Positions 63,941 through 64,000 of a stretch of DNA of 64,000 nt are shown here, in pieces. Where the stretch lies: assembly GCF_001427605.1 (NCBI RefSeq), contig NZ_LMGZ01000019.1:296263-360262 (forward strand), in the 5' to 3' direction. The number at the start of each line of letters is the position of its first letter. Positions within the stretch are counted from its first letter, which is position 1. The translations under genes were made by a program, and so were the position numbers. Under the pieces are notes generated by a model. That model searched no databases, was not told where the DNA came from, and saw only the letters and a list, made by a program, of their open reading frames with translations. Origin of the DNA: Devosia sp. Root635 (GTDB lineage Bacteria > Pseudomonadota > Alphaproteobacteria > Rhizobiales > Devosiaceae).

Positions 63941-64000
63941 TGTTGTTTGATTGTGTCATGATTGACGCGGGCGGGAGACCGTTGGGTCCCAGGTTGTGAG

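Larger units (their letters stand above)
63393..64000. other. Intergenic/non-coding end of window
   Basis: No supportable gene in the last 608 bp. Open frames at 63392-63961 (+) and 63573-63959 (-) lack ribosome sites, have low-complexity composition and run through repeat elements, so I treat them as spurious. The stretch holds a 14-bp-arm hairpin at 63541 and a TGTCATCCC-type repeat at 63836. Confidence 0.6.

Noticed and set aside
63392..63961. 189-codon open frame at the window end
   Set aside because: No ribosome site, runs through hairpin and dispersed repeats, and no family resemblance.

Overview
The window is GC-rich chromosomal DNA with tightly packed genes. It most resembles the order Hyphomicrobiales (Rhizobiales) of the Alphaproteobacteria, and a Devosia-like organism would fit, although the genus is my inference. 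The supporting features are: hemC-hemD followed by a Mic60-like protein and a HemY-like TPR protein, divergent from tsaD-gpsA; dapF-mtaB-ftsY-yciB; an imuA-imuB-dnaE2 mutagenesis cassette behind a GAAC-N7-GAAC LexA box; and many short palindromic intergenic repeats built on CTCCCCCTT or TGTCATCCC motifs. I see no prophage, insertion sequence, CRISPR array, rRNA or integrase.

Layout. From 1 to 10 kb there are housekeeping and small orphan genes: a luciferase-like oxidoreductase, a diguanylate cyclase, RidA, leuD, argC, deoD, an uncharacterised membrane protein translationally coupled to a ClpP-like periplasmic protease, a CPBP protease and an Rnk-like factor. From 10.5 to 15.5 kb lie glutamate dehydrogenase, leuB (flanked by inverted copies of a ~110-bp repeat), and ffh-rpsP. 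From 15.6 to 19.4 kb lie a soluble chemoreceptor and a coupled pair, a FemAB/CelD-like acyltransferase and a cupin/JmjC-like oxygenase. From 19.6 to 24.2 kb lie dapF, mtaB, ftsY, yciB and a DUF1761 gene. From 24.4 to 31.6 kb lie the tsaD-gpsA-YciI-EVE operon, the divergent heme operon and a tRNA-Thr(CGU).

From 31.6 to 46.9 kb is a sugar-acid catabolism island. It has two GntR-type regulators, a complete dipeptide/oligopeptide-type ABC importer, an L-talarate/galactarate dehydratase, a 5-dehydro-4-deoxyglucarate dehydratase, an IlvD/Edd-type aldonate dehydratase, a second DapA-like lyase, an RraA-like aldolase candidate, a D-2-hydroxyacid dehydrogenase, an Ldh-type dehydrogenase and a DMT permease. 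Galactarate to 5-keto-4-deoxyglucarate to 2-oxoglutarate semialdehyde can be traced, but the semialdehyde dehydrogenase is not here. A near-identical AT-rich sequence sits in the promoter regions of the importer operon and of the GntR/DapA-like divergent pair, and may be a shared operator.

From 46.9 to 51.5 kb lie an N-acyl amino acid synthase-like protein, a GGDEF-EAL protein and an orphan sugar-binding protein whose natural start seems to be CTG. From 51.7 to 57.8 kb lie phhB and the SOS mutagenesis cassette (dnaE2, imuB, imuA). From 58 to 63.4 kb lie TerB-like, ppa, a beta-lactamase-fold hydrolase, a chloramphenicol phosphotransferase-like kinase, cytochrome b561 with a divergent MarR regulator, and a DHFR-fold reductase. 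The last 600 bp hold only repeats.

No fully new system is proven. The best candidates for undescribed biology are the 6656-8814 membrane protein/ClpP-like pair, the 17153-19323 acyltransferase/oxygenase pair, and the shared-operator aldarate island.
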